Shown here piece by piece: positions 1 to 9,438 of a stretch of 21,745 nt of DNA. Every line of letters begins with the position of its first letter. Within the stretch, counting starts at the first letter, position 1. The notes beneath the pieces are model-generated. The model saw only the letters and a list, made by a program, of their open reading frames with translations. It was not told the DNA's origin and made no database searches. The DNA is taken from assembly GCA_003550305.1 (NCBI GenBank), contig QKYT01000016.1, positions 127,844-149,588 of the forward strand, read 5' to 3'. A program made the position numbers and the translations under genes. This DNA comes from Glomus cerebriforme. Taxonomy: Eukaryota > Glomeromycota > Glomeromycetes > Glomerales > Glomeraceae.

Positions 1-925
1 AGTTATTAAACTTTAATACAAGAACATTGCTAACGTTCTTTTTTTTTCTTTTTTATAAGAACGAACTCTTCGGCTTAGCTCTTGAAGGTAATTGAAGGGG
101 TTATTAAACTTTAATACAAGAACATTGCTAATATTCTTTTTTTTTCTTTTTTATAGGAACAAACACTTCGGCTCAACTCCTGGAGGTAATTGAAGGGGGG
201 TGGTTATTAAATTAATATAAGAACGTTGCTAACGTTCTTTTTTTTATAGGAACGAATACTTCGGCTCGACTCCTGAAGGTAATTGGGGGGTGGTTATTAA
301 ACTTTAATACAAGAACGTTGCTAACGTTCTTTTTTTTTTCTTTTTTATAGGAACGAACTCTTCAGCTCGACTCCTGGAGGTAATTGAGGGGGGGTGGTAT
401 TAAATTTTAATACAAGAACGTTGCTAACGTTCTTTTTTTTCTTTTTTTAGGAACGGACACTTCGGCTCGACTCCTGAAGGTAATTGAAGGGGGGTGGTTA
501 TTTAAACTTTAATATAAGAATGTTGCTAACATTCTTTTTTTTCTTTTTTGTAGGAACGAACACTTCAGCTCGGCTCCTGAAGATAAATAGGGTAAAAGGG
601 GGGCGGAGGGGTGAGGTATTTTTTTTATTTTATTATACAAGAACATTTATTAACGTTCATTTTTTTTTCTTTTTTGTAGGAACAAACTCTTCAGCTCAGC
701 TCCTGAAGGTAAATAAGGTAAATGGGGTAAATGGAGTCAGAGGGAAATGTTTCTTTTTTATTTTATTATACAAGAACGTTTATTAACGTTCATTTTTCTT
801 TTCTTTTTTATAGGAACGAACTCTTCGGCTCAGCTCCTGGAGGTAAATGGGATAAAGGGGGGTAGGGAGGTAGTATAATTCAATACAAGAATGTTACTAA
901 CGTTCTTTTTTTTTTTTTGTAAGAG
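1..925 (+). repeat. Tandem array of ~100-bp units, each with a splice-acceptor/29-nt exon/splice-donor layout
   Basis: About nine direct copies. A 29-nt core (gaacgaacacttcggctcg...ctgaag) starts at 59, 157, 250, 351, 451, 554, 680 and 814, with a degenerate ninth copy near 915. Spacings are 98, 93, 101, 100, 103, 126 and 134 bp. Each core follows a near-palindrome (gaacgttgctaacgttc, 7-bp arms in the best copies), a T-rich tract and TAG. Six of the eight cores are followed by GTAATT or GTAAAT; a seventh, at 814, is followed by GTAAAT too, and only the copy at 554 reads ATAAAT. CTAAC or CTAAT in most copies sits where a fungal branch point would be. A G-rich run follows the donor. No open frame crosses the array convincingly. 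It could be a plain minisatellite, or a repeated intron-exon block of a gene that begins outside the window. Confidence 0.85.
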
Positions 926-1008
926 GGACACTTCCACCTTCAATTACAGTATGTAAAGTTTTATAAAAAAATCCAGTAGATCCGGTAAATCCGGTGATAT
1001 AAATGGAT

Positions 1009-1054
1009 CATCAGATTGACTGGATATCTGTTAAACCATCTGGTCAATCTGATG
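1009..1054. repeat. Inverted repeat (hairpin) in a GGAT/ATCC-rich patch
   Basis: Perfect 12-bp arms, catcagattgac at 1009-1020 and its reverse complement at 1043-1054, are separated by 22 bp. With a few mismatches the pairing extends further into the loop. The surrounding 965-1130 patch is rich in GGATC, CCGGAT and GGATATCC words and is less AT-rich than the DNA to its right. It may be a degraded foldback element. No gene is visible. Confidence 0.6.
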
Positions 1055-1539
1055 GTACAAATGGATCAATCCGAATCTGATCAATTTTTGGATGGATGAC
1101 CGGATATCCAGATTAACCAGATTTCAGAGCATACCTCTATTGTGAGTTACTATGTGAAAATATTTTTTTTGATATTTTTCTTGGCATTTTTAAGTTTCAT
1201 CACATAACTTAGTATCACAATGTGATTCTTGAGTGGCAGAATTTTGCTTATTTAATTTTTTTTTTGCAAACTTTTTCCCCTGAATTTATATAGTAACTTT
1301 CTGCCGATCATATGTGGATCAGGTCTTAAATATTTTTAGTATATATTATATGATATTATAATACCATTTCTAATATATATTATATAACAATCAATTCATA
1401 ATCAATATATCAGTCATAATGCAATATATTATTATATCAAAAAAAAATCTTATACTAAAATTAATTATGACAAATTTATATAGATATAATACTAAAATTA
1501 TAACTAATTCATAGAAAAGTATTCCTTAAACTATTTTGC
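1055..1539. other. AT-rich intergenic DNA, no gene seen
   Basis: I see no open frame of useful length, no RNA gene and no strong repeat. A loose inverted repeat joins about 1138-1158 (attgtgagttactatgtga) to about 1197-1222 (tcacataacttagtatcacaat). It is too degenerate to call an element. Confidence 0.5.
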
Positions 1540-2660
1540 ATCTAAATTTGCCTGCAATTTTAAAAAATATAATTTTATTATTAAAAAAAATTAACTTATT
1601 AATAATTAAGGTAGTAAAAAAAATTTTTTGTATTAAAAGTCAAGATCAAATTTAATTAATAAAAAAAAATTTGATGACCAATCATGAATTTGCTAGTGAT
1701 AAAAATAAATTTAATAATGATTTACTTGAAAATTTTGTATATTGAAAAAATATCAGAAAAATGTTTGCTTATATGTAAAATTAAAATCTGCCTTTTAAGT
1801 CATCTTTGAAAACTTAAGTAAAGTTATAGTATAATAAAAGATACATATTATATGAAATTTTTGTAGAATTTTATGTATAGTAATAGTTAAAGAATATTAA
1901 AATTTGCATACAAAATTGCATGCAATTTTTTAAATATATTTATATGTAAAGTTAAAATTAACTTTTAAAATACTTCTTAAAAAATTAGGTAAAGTTATAG
2001 AATAAGAAAAATTATATACAATATGTAAATTTCAAAATTCTGGGATATGTATATAAGAAATGTAACATAATTAATTTTCTAAAACTCCAATTTTTAAATA
2101 CAAAAATTATGCCTATTAGATAACTATTAAAAAAATCAACTTTTACTAAAACTAATATTTTTATTATATATTTTCTAATATTTTAATATATTAAATTAAA
2201 AAAAAAAATTGGGTTAATTAATAAAATTTTAATGTAAATAAAGGTTAAATAATCTTATATACAATTTTTTTTTAAATACTAAATAATTAGTAATATATAA
2301 AGTCAAAATCAGACTTCTAAATCTCTTTTATAATCTTAAGCAAAGTTGTAAAATAAGGAGAAATACATATAATATGTAAATATCAAAGTTCTAGAATATA
2401 TGTACAAGAAATACGATGCAATTAATATTTTAAAATTTTATGGAATTTACAGATTTTTACATGAACAAAAATTTTCCTATAAGTAAGACAACTACTAAAA
2501 AAATTGGTTTCTATAAAAAAATAATATTTTTATAATATATTTTATAGTGTTTTCAATGTAAAAAAACAAAAAAAAATTTAGGTTAATTAATAAAATTTTA
2601 TGTATATAAATAATTAAATAATATTAAAAATTGCACACAAATTTGCCTGCAATTTTCTGA
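1540..2660 (+). repeat. Degenerate long tandem repeat, period about 369 bp, roughly three copies
   Basis: Blocks recur in the same order. ggttaattaataaaatttta occurs at 2212 and 2581, exactly 369 bp apart. A tgc.tgcaatttt block occurs near 1547, 1916 and 2641, with a weaker match near 2260. A block containing taaagttatagaataa and atacatataatatgtaaat recurs near 1815-1860, 1990-2030 and 2340-2380. The copies differ by many substitutions and short indels, so the duplication is old. The whole block is about 85% A+T and non-coding. The flanks (1620-1760 and 2660-3080) are AT-rich with nothing recognisable. Confidence 0.6.
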
Positions 2661-3084
2661 TACATTAAAGGATAATTACAATAATCTAATTAAAATTAAT
2701 AAATTTAATTATCTAATTAATAAATTAACTTGTATTTCTTACACTTTGTGATATTGGACTTTAAGTATTACTATGGATTGTGATAGATATTACTAAAATA
2801 ATTTTTTTTTTTTTTGTAGTAATCCTTCAAATATTTGATTATGATACTATTTTTGACTAAAATTAATATAATTTTCAAGTAAAATTATAAAACCTATGAT
2901 TAAATAACAAATTTTTTATTATATTTTATAATAAGTAGTTAAATTAACAAAGTTCAATATATATTATATACTTATATTAAGTTTTATATAATATTCAGTA
3001 TATTAAGATTTTTTTAAATATTATAAAAGATTAGTAAATTAAGAATTGGTTATATTAAGATTATACTGTAATCTTTTCTTTATA

Positions 3085-3250
3085 TACAGTCTACCTTTAA
3101 TATAACAAATCCACTTTAAATGCATTATAAGATTATAGTAAAGAATTTAAAAAATTTAATTAGCTGATAAGAAATATTAAAGTATTTGATTGGTTAAACC
3201 CTAAAGATTACATGTTATGAAGAATTTGTTATATTCATTATATCAATATT
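3085..3250. mobile_element. MITE-like element with pogo-type ends (degenerate)
   Basis: The left end begins TACAGTC and continues ctttaatataacaaat (3085-3110). The right end, gaatttgttatattcattat (3222-3241), is its approximate reverse complement, sharing AATATAACAAAT. TACAGTC-type ends on a short non-coding element are typical of non-autonomous Tc1/mariner-pogo relatives. The right terminal bases are eroded, so the exact end and any TA duplication are unclear. An internal atttgattggttaaa block resembles, in inverted order, the element at 6910-7282. Confidence 0.45.
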
Positions 3251-4882
3251 TAATGAAAATAACTAAAACTATATTATAGATGAATATGATTACTTAATTT
3301 TTTGTTAAAGAAAATGGAGTCAAACAAGATATTTGTAATTTTTAAGTATTATATTTCAAATGTGAAAAAAATAATTTTTTTTTTTTATATAAAAGACAAA
3401 TCTGCTTGAATTTTATTTTATTTTTTTTATTCTTTCTTAATTAATTTTAATAAATATAGTAAAGTCTAATTATCAGTTATTGTCACTGGTCATTATTATT
3501 TATACAATCATTAAAATAACAATCACCAGTAATAACATCAAATTTAAACTTATGTTCAAAATTTACTTACTTGACCCCCTAGTATTATTTTCTTGACTAT
3601 ATATTTTATAATTGTTTATGATAGGTTTGGCATGTGAAAAAATCAGGCATAGGTTGTGTAAAATAGAGGATTTTTATCAGTTTCCTTTCTTCAAAATAGC
3701 AAGTATTCCAACTATAATAATTGATCAAAGGATTTAAATAGTTTGACATAAAATCAAACAAATTTTTATCAACCATGCATTTATTTTCCTGCTTATCTAG
3801 ATATTTGCACAATAAGGTGCCAATTGGTTTTAAACTTGTTATTTTATTGCTATATATCACATAGATCACCAAAATTATTGGGATTTAAAAAATTTGTCTT
3901 ATCTTTGATAAAAAAACATGTAGCAGTTTACTTTAATTTTGCAACTCCTCCTTTTTTTACAATAAAAGAGATGAAATATATTCTCAAATTACAATTAATG
4001 GTAGAGAAATTGTCCTCTTTAATATATTTATCTCAAAGTTCTTTTGTCAAATCAAAATGATCGGTAAAGTTTAATTCTGTCAATAGGAGAAAAATTCGAA
4101 TTTCTCATTTATCTGAAAATTATAAAATTCAATGAAAATTTCCGCATGTTGATTTGGAAGGCTTTACTGTTGTAAGAAGCTACAAAACATAAAAAAAAAT
4201 TTGAATTTTTAAATAAGTTATTCACTACCAATTAAATTTAATAAAAATAGTTTTTTTTTAAAAAAAAAATATATATATATACAGTATATATACTATACGC
4301 ATATTTCTTCTAATATTCTAGTCTTAAAAAAGAATAATTAAACTTGTAAGGTACTAAGGTACAGTAGGTTCCTTTCATAATTTACTAAATTAGTTTTAGA
4401 CAAAATCAAAAACATACAACCCGAAAATGGAAATATGTATTGTAAGACACACCTGACACAGGGGTTCTTACATATTTATGTTACCAGCGATGATCAACGC
4501 ATAGACAATGGGATTTAATAATTAACCAAATTAAGGTTGTTTATTTTTTTTTTCTTTGTATAAAAACTGCGTGATTTGATCTAAAGATGATTTAGAAATA
4601 AATTATATAACTAAAAAAATCACTATATAATTTTAAATAACGGGTATTTTAAAATTATTTAAATGTAATGATATATATTATTATTGTGACACATTATTAT
4701 TCTGAAAGGAAATTTATTAATACCCTCTAACAATGATTCTTGTCTAATTAATCAAGAATTCCTTTTGCGAATGCTAAAATGATGATATATAAGATATATT
4801 ATCAACATTATGCATAACATTTAAACTATAATTTGTTATTCCAAATTTGTTCATTTTTGGTAAGTTTTTACAAATAAAATAT
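3251..4882. other. AT-rich intergenic DNA, no supported gene
   Basis: Two overlapping opposite-strand open frames (3606-3872 minus, 3824-4060 plus) show no recognisable domain, and neither has a convincing start. A (TA)n-like stretch with an imperfect palindrome lies at 4269-4297. Around 4440-4474 a short inverted repeat (tgtaaga ... tcttaca) flanks a slightly G+C-richer stretch. I see no RNA gene. Confidence 0.45.
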
Positions 4883-5075
4883 GACTAATGAAAAAAAAAA
4901 TCTTCTTGAACGAACTTCCACGCAAAACATCTAAATTGGCAAAACTAATCTCTGAATGGATTTTGTAAAAGAAAATGATGTAATATTTTGGAAGTATCAT
5001 GGAATAAACAAATAATTTATAATTTAATCTGTGCACGCGAAAAAGAATTAAGATCGCGTACATTAATCTATATTA
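4883..5075 (+). pseudogene. Short decayed coding remnant upstream of the Myb-like gene
   Basis: One plus-strand frame reads like protein despite stops. It opens with FLNELPRKTSKLAKLISEW, then meets four stop codons (after SEWIL, KKMM, GSIME and TNNL), and ends with FNLCTRKRIKIAYINL. Open stretches of this quality are unusual in DNA this AT-rich, so I take it as a dead exon. The 70-codon open frame on the opposite strand (4851-5063) is its antisense shadow. The segment aatttaatctgtg.ac.cg at 5021-5040 also occurs near 18270-18287, at the left of the Myb fragment, so the two loci share more than the Myb exon. I do not recognise the family. Confidence 0.4.
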
Positions 5076-5459
5076 TTTGTTTTTTTTTCCACGAAAGAAT
5101 ATCTACTACTCTGTTAGGAAAATTTTATTAGTTTAATGCTCGGCTATTATCGCCTTAAACATTGCATAGCATAGCATATACATTGAAAGAAATATATTTA
5201 TTTTATTGTACTACTTTTTGGTTTTTGGATCATTCTAAAATAATATCGTACGACAGTTGCTGAATCATGCGCTTCTATTGATTACTTTCAATTAATTTTG
5301 ATGATTTTTATTTAAACCAAAGTTTTTGTTCTTTTTTTTATAAAAAAAGTTTAATAATGGATGTTTTCAAAGTTCGTTCTTTTCCTTTCATTATTATTCT
5401 TCATTTTTTTTCCTATAAATCACATATTAACGACCATCACCGATCCAATTATTTCTACC
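5076..5459 (+). other. Upstream region of the Myb-like gene
   Basis: This non-coding stretch of 384 bp separates the remnant from the Myb start. It is somewhat less AT-rich than the surroundings. It holds a short direct repeat (gcatagcatagcata near 5164-5180) and several T-rich tracts of the kind common in fungal promoters. I cannot point to a specific regulator site. Confidence 0.35.
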
Positions 5460-6146
5460 ATGCCACCTATAAAAAATAGAGGTGTATACAATGATGCGGT
5501 ATTTATTTAATCCAATTAAATCGGTACTAAAAAAAAAAGGAAACTATTGTAACTTTTATTTCCTTTTTTGTTTATTACAAGGAGGATGCCCTAATTCTTG
5601 AATTATATAAATTATATTCAAAAGAAAACAATAAGTGGAAGTTAATCGCACAAAAATTAAATAGAAATCACAAAAGCGTTCGTGAACGGTTAGTTTTAAT
5701 TATCTCGAAATTTTAATTTTTTTTTTCTTTTACTAATCTTTCATTATGTTTGTTATTTATATATAGATTTGTTAATCATCTGGATCCTACAAGTTTGTAT
5801 ATTTTTTTTTTTCAATCGAATCAACTTATTTTATTATACCCGAAATCGTTAATTATTTTATGATTACTACGCAAAAATCCTCATTTTATTTATAGTTGAT
5901 AAATCCGACTTAACATTAGAAGAAAAAAAAGAAATTGATAAACTTCAAAATAATCCTGTGTATACGAAAAAATGGGCAGTGATAGCTAAGAAAATATCAG
6001 AAAATAAGAATCATGGAAAAAGAAGAACGGAACTTGCTGTCAAAAATTATTGGAATAGTAAAGATCGAACCTCTAAACGTAAAATTACAAAACAGAGTTA
6101 TGAACGCATTCGTAACGTCATGAGTATAAGTTATATCTTGGGTTAA
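5460..6146 (+). CDS. Myb-like DNA-binding protein, two Myb repeats, four exons
   Basis: Exons are 5460-5498, 5582-5688, 5767-5792 and 5896-6146. The three introns are 83, 78 and 103 nt, and all have GT..AG ends. The joined frame is open for 140 codons and ends at TAA 6144-6146. The chosen ATG has a good context (tctaccATGcc). Repeat 1 covers about residues 10-55: RGVY, EDALILELY, W32, then the helix NRNHKSVRERF. Repeat 2 covers about 62-118: W84, W110 and the recognition-helix motif AVKNYWNSK, as in R2R3-type Myb proteins. A basic tail (DRTSKRKITK) follows. The protein probably acts in the nucleus as a sequence-specific DNA binder; its targets are unknown. It is little more than the DNA-binding domain, with no visible activation region. 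Small Myb-like genes are numerous in arbuscular mycorrhizal fungi. The 26-nt third exon is very small but keeps the frame exactly. Confidence 0.85.
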
Positions 6147-6300
6147 ATTTACTTTCATTTTTGATTACCTACCATTTTGATTACCAAGAATTATGATATA
6201 AATATGCTACTAAGATTTCTAAGATTTATTTTTCTAAGATGTATATCCCCTCCTTTAAATTGTATATAGATTTATGAATTTCATTGTTAAATTTCATTTT

Positions 6301-6306
6301 AATAAA
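6301..6306 (+). terminator. Putative polyadenylation signal of the Myb-like gene
   Basis: AATAAA lies about 155 nt after the stop and is followed by a long T tract. The same 3' flank is conserved in the copy at 18456-18535, which suggests it was carried along as part of the gene. Confidence 0.4.
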
Positions 6307-6909
6307 TTTTTTTTTTTTTTTTTATAATAAGTTAGTGTATATTCAATTTAACTTGCTATATTAAAAACTTATTTTTTTTTAATAAATAACAAAAGTTTAT
6401 GTTTTTTTATAGTTTTCTAAAATCTACATCTAAGTAAATTAAAGAAGTTATTGTAAAACTTAAGGATTTTTTACTTTATAGAAATAGATGTAAATTAAAC
6501 ACTATTACTAGTCATTAGAAGAATAGGGTATTTTTCTCTTAGAATTAAATTTAAATTTTTTTAAAAAAAATAATTAATTATAAAGAAATACTAAAGTAGT
6601 ATAAAGAACTATTAAATAACTGATTTATTATTGTATTTTGTTAGAAAAGATTTGTTAAGAAAGATTTATAATTATTCTTAATATGAAATTATATATGCTT
6701 TTAAATTTGATATATTTTTTTATTTTTGAATTATATAATAAGATATTTTAATTTTTTTTTAATTTATATAAGAATTATTTTAGTAAAATTTCAGAAAATT
6801 TTCCTTTAAAATCTTTTACTTATTTATATATATCTTAGAAAGTAAATATACTTTACTGAAATTGGAATTTATAAAAAATGTAATATTAATATCATACCAA
6901 TATTACTAC
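6307..6909. other. AT-rich intergenic DNA, nothing recognised
   Basis: It consists of T- and A-rich tracts with no open frame of note and no RNA gene. Short motifs (ctacatctaagtaaa and atagatgtaaatt, near 6424 and 6484) form a weak inverted pair that I do not interpret. Confidence 0.4.
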
Positions 6910-7282
6910 TACAATCTGTCCTTAATATAACAAATTCTCTATATAATAAAATTTTCATAATTCATGACTTTTAGCTAATCAAATATTTAAATATCTTTTG
7001 TTATAAGAACCATGACATATATTACCTAATATTAGTAAGTCCTACCCTTTTTTAGGTAAAATTTTTTTAACCAATAATATTTAAATATATATATAGTATT
7101 AATTTTGACCAATAAAAATGCTTGATTTTGTATCATGTAAGATTTTACTTTACTTCTCATTCCCTAAAATATTACCTAATAAATGTTATGCCCCTAATAA
7201 ATTAGCCAATTAAATTCTTTAAATTTTCACTATAAATTTAAGGTAAAATTCAGAAAGTTTATTATATTAAGAATAAATTGTA
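6910..7282. mobile_element. MITE-like element with ~30-bp inverted ends
   Basis: The left end, from 6911 (acaatctgtccttaatataa), pairs with the reverse complement of the right end at about 7252-7281 (acaatttattcttaatataa). About 24 of 30 positions match, and all the mismatches are transitions. The inner sequence (tagctaatcaaatatttaa near 6973) resembles, in inverted order, the element at 3085-3250, so both may belong to one family. Direct repeats of attacctaata lie inside, near 7021 and 7171. It has no coding capacity. Confidence 0.5.
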
Positions 7283-8104
7283 TACAATATTAATATTAAA
7301 ATAAAAATTAAATTTATATTATTTAAATTAGTTATAATTATAATATTATAAAATTATGTTGAAGTAACTATTATTTAATATAATTAAATGCAAATTTTCA
7401 GATAAAAAAGATTAAACCAACATTTAATTCTAAAGGTAAAGAATTTGAATTAATATTAATAAAATTATCTTTAGGATATTTTTATTACTATCATTACTAT
7501 TTTTTAAAATATTATCAAGTAAGTTTTCAAGATAATATTCCATGTTAGAATTATCATTAAATAATATGAAATTTGCATTATTCATATTGTAAAGATAATA
7601 TAAAGTGATATTAAAAAAAAATAATAAAAAAAAGCCATAAAGCTATATATTATATATTATAAATTTATAATAAACAAAAAAGTATGATTAGTAATTTTAT
7701 TTTATCATATTCACAAAAATTGATGTGCATGAAATGCATAGTGTACATGGTACACAAAATACAAATTCCTTAAAATTAATATATTAATTAATTATTTTAC
7801 TAATTTAATTAATTTACTTATTATTTTGATTAATTAATATTCTTATAATTCTTATTAGTTAATATTATATTATATAATTAAATTATATATTATTAATAAT
7901 AATTTAAAATTATTTATTACTAAATATTAAATTTTAGAATTTATATTTTTAATAAAATAAATTTTCATTTATTTTAGCAATTATTAAATAATTGAATTAA
8001 TTTTACATTTATTCAGTAAATTTTACTAAAATTTTACCATGATTTACATTATATATAAATTTTAAAAATAATTTATCAAAAGATAAATTTTATTTATTTA
8101 TATT
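7283..8104. other. AT-rich intergenic DNA, nothing recognised
   Basis: This is a long run of A/T-dominated sequence without supportable genes. A perfect 6-bp-arm palindrome, gtgtac-atg-gtacac, lies at 7741-7755. It is too short to interpret. Confidence 0.4.
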
Positions 8105-8393
8105 AATTTGTGATCTATAAGTCAACTGCAAAGAATCTGCAGAAAAAGAAAATCTGGTGTGATGTTAAATAAAAGTCAAAAATTATATGAAAAAATTATT
8201 TAAAAAAATATACTATTTAAAACTTTAAGATAAGTGTTATGTATTAAAATGTGTTAGTACTAAATGAATTCATATAAAGGATATTATTTAAGAACACAAA
8301 ATCAGATATCAGAAAAAAAATATTAGTAATTAATTGATTGACATAAATTTGCACTAAAATCATATATGAATTTTTTGCAGTTGACTCACAAAT
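8105..8393. mobile_element. MITE-like element with agtcaactgcaaa inverted ends
   Basis: The left end, atttgtga (8105-8112) then agtcaactgcaaa (8120-8132), pairs with the right end, tttgcagttgact followed by cacaaat (8374-8393). The 13-bp core is a perfect inverted repeat. The outer ATTTGTG also matches, but 6 bp (tctata) separate it from the core on the left only. The 240-bp interior is non-coding. No clear target-site duplication is visible. Confidence 0.5.
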
Positions 8394-8560
8394 CATGAAT
8401 TAATCATTTTTCATTAGTAATTTTTAATTGGATTAATTTTTTTTTTCTTATTCGTCTCTTTTTCATATTTTTTTTTTTATTTTTTTCTTTTTATATAATA
8501 GTAGTATTATACTATTATTTTTTAATAGTATTTTTATATAATAGTATTTTTTTATTTTTA
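8394..8560. other. T-rich low-complexity stretch
   Basis: Long T runs and imperfect copies of atagtattatact / atagtattttt (8500-8550) are present. No gene is seen. Confidence 0.4.
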
Positions 8561-9040
8561 ATTCTTGATATTTTTAATTCTTGATATTTTTAATTTTAAT
8601 TTTTAACAATTTTAAATTCTAAAATTTAATACATTAAACTTTGATTTAATAATATCAAACTCTGACATTTTAAATTTTAATGCAAATTTTAACTCTATAA
8701 TTTCAAATTTTAATATTTCAAATTTTAATATTTCAAATTTTAATATTTCAAATTTTAATATAAATTCTGATTTTTAATAATTTCAAACTCTGACATTTCA
8801 AATTCTAATGCAAAATTTTAATTCTATAATTTCAAACTATGATATTTTAAATTTTAACATAAACTTTGATTTTTAATAATTTTAAACTCTGATATTTCAA
8901 AATTTTTTAATAATTTTAAACTTTGTTATTTTAAATTCTGATTGAATTCTAATTTTTTAATAATTTTAAACTCTGAAATTTAAACTCTAACATTTAAATT
9001 TAAATTCTGTATTTCAAACTCTGATTATAATTTAAATTCT
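8561..9040 (+). repeat. Low-complexity tandem array, including four exact 15-bp copies
   Basis: At 8701-8760 the 15-mer tttcaaattttaata is repeated four times without change. Around it, from 8561 to about 9040, run degenerate copies of tttcaaactctgacatttcaaattctaatg-like words, suggesting an expanding and decaying satellite. It is non-coding. Confidence 0.7.
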
Positions 9041-9422
9041 AATATAATAAGTAATATAAGTTATTTTTCTCTATAATTATATTCTTCAGAATTACTAAAT
9101 ACTATAATCACTATAATTATAGTGAGATGTTTTTATAAAAAGATTTTTGTTATATAATCATATATATAATAAATTTTCATATTGGTATGATTATATTAAA
9201 AAATTTTTTATTTTATTAAAAAAAATAAATTAAACTCTTTTTTTAGTTCTTCCAACCATCTACCTTTTCAATTTTTAGTTTTTTATATAATTTTTCAATT
9301 TATATAAGATGTGAACGCAAAATTTTACTCCTTATTGTATTACTATATAAATACATTTTGTATGTGCAACAATATATTTTTTATTGATTATTAATATAAT
9401 TATATTCATAAACTATTATAAC
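9041..9422. other. AT-rich DNA left of the retroposed insert
   Basis: No gene is seen. A perfect 16-bp palindrome, cactataattatagtg, lies at 9109-9124. It could be the eroded end of a transposon. Confidence 0.35.
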
Positions 9423-9438
9423 AAAATATGGTAAAAAT
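9423..9438 (+). repeat. Target-site duplication, left copy
   Basis: aaaatatggtaaaaat is found again at 11074-11089, directly after the poly(A) end of the insert. The right copy's first As merge with the poly(A), so the exact length is 13 to 16 bp. Confidence 0.85.

Noticed and set aside
484..786. 100-codon open frame across the tandem array
   Set aside because: It reads through repeat units, T tracts (poly-Phe) and G runs; its open state follows from repeat composition and it has no protein-like pattern beyond the repeat.
1..925. CRISPR array
   Set aside because: The units are near-identical along most of their length, with no unique spacers of constant size and no cas genes, and the genome is eukaryotic.
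3606..4060. Overlapping open frames on opposite strands (88 and 78 codons)
   Set aside because: No recognisable motif in either, no splice-linked continuation that I could find, and they overlap antisense. They remain possible remnants but are not supportable.
4851..5063. 70-codon minus-strand open frame
   Set aside because: It is the antisense of the plus-strand coding remnant at 4883-5075, which reads far more like protein.
7741..7755. gtgtac-atg-gtacac palindrome as an operator
   Set aside because: Six-base arms in a long AT-rich stretch with no gene nearby; expected by chance often enough.
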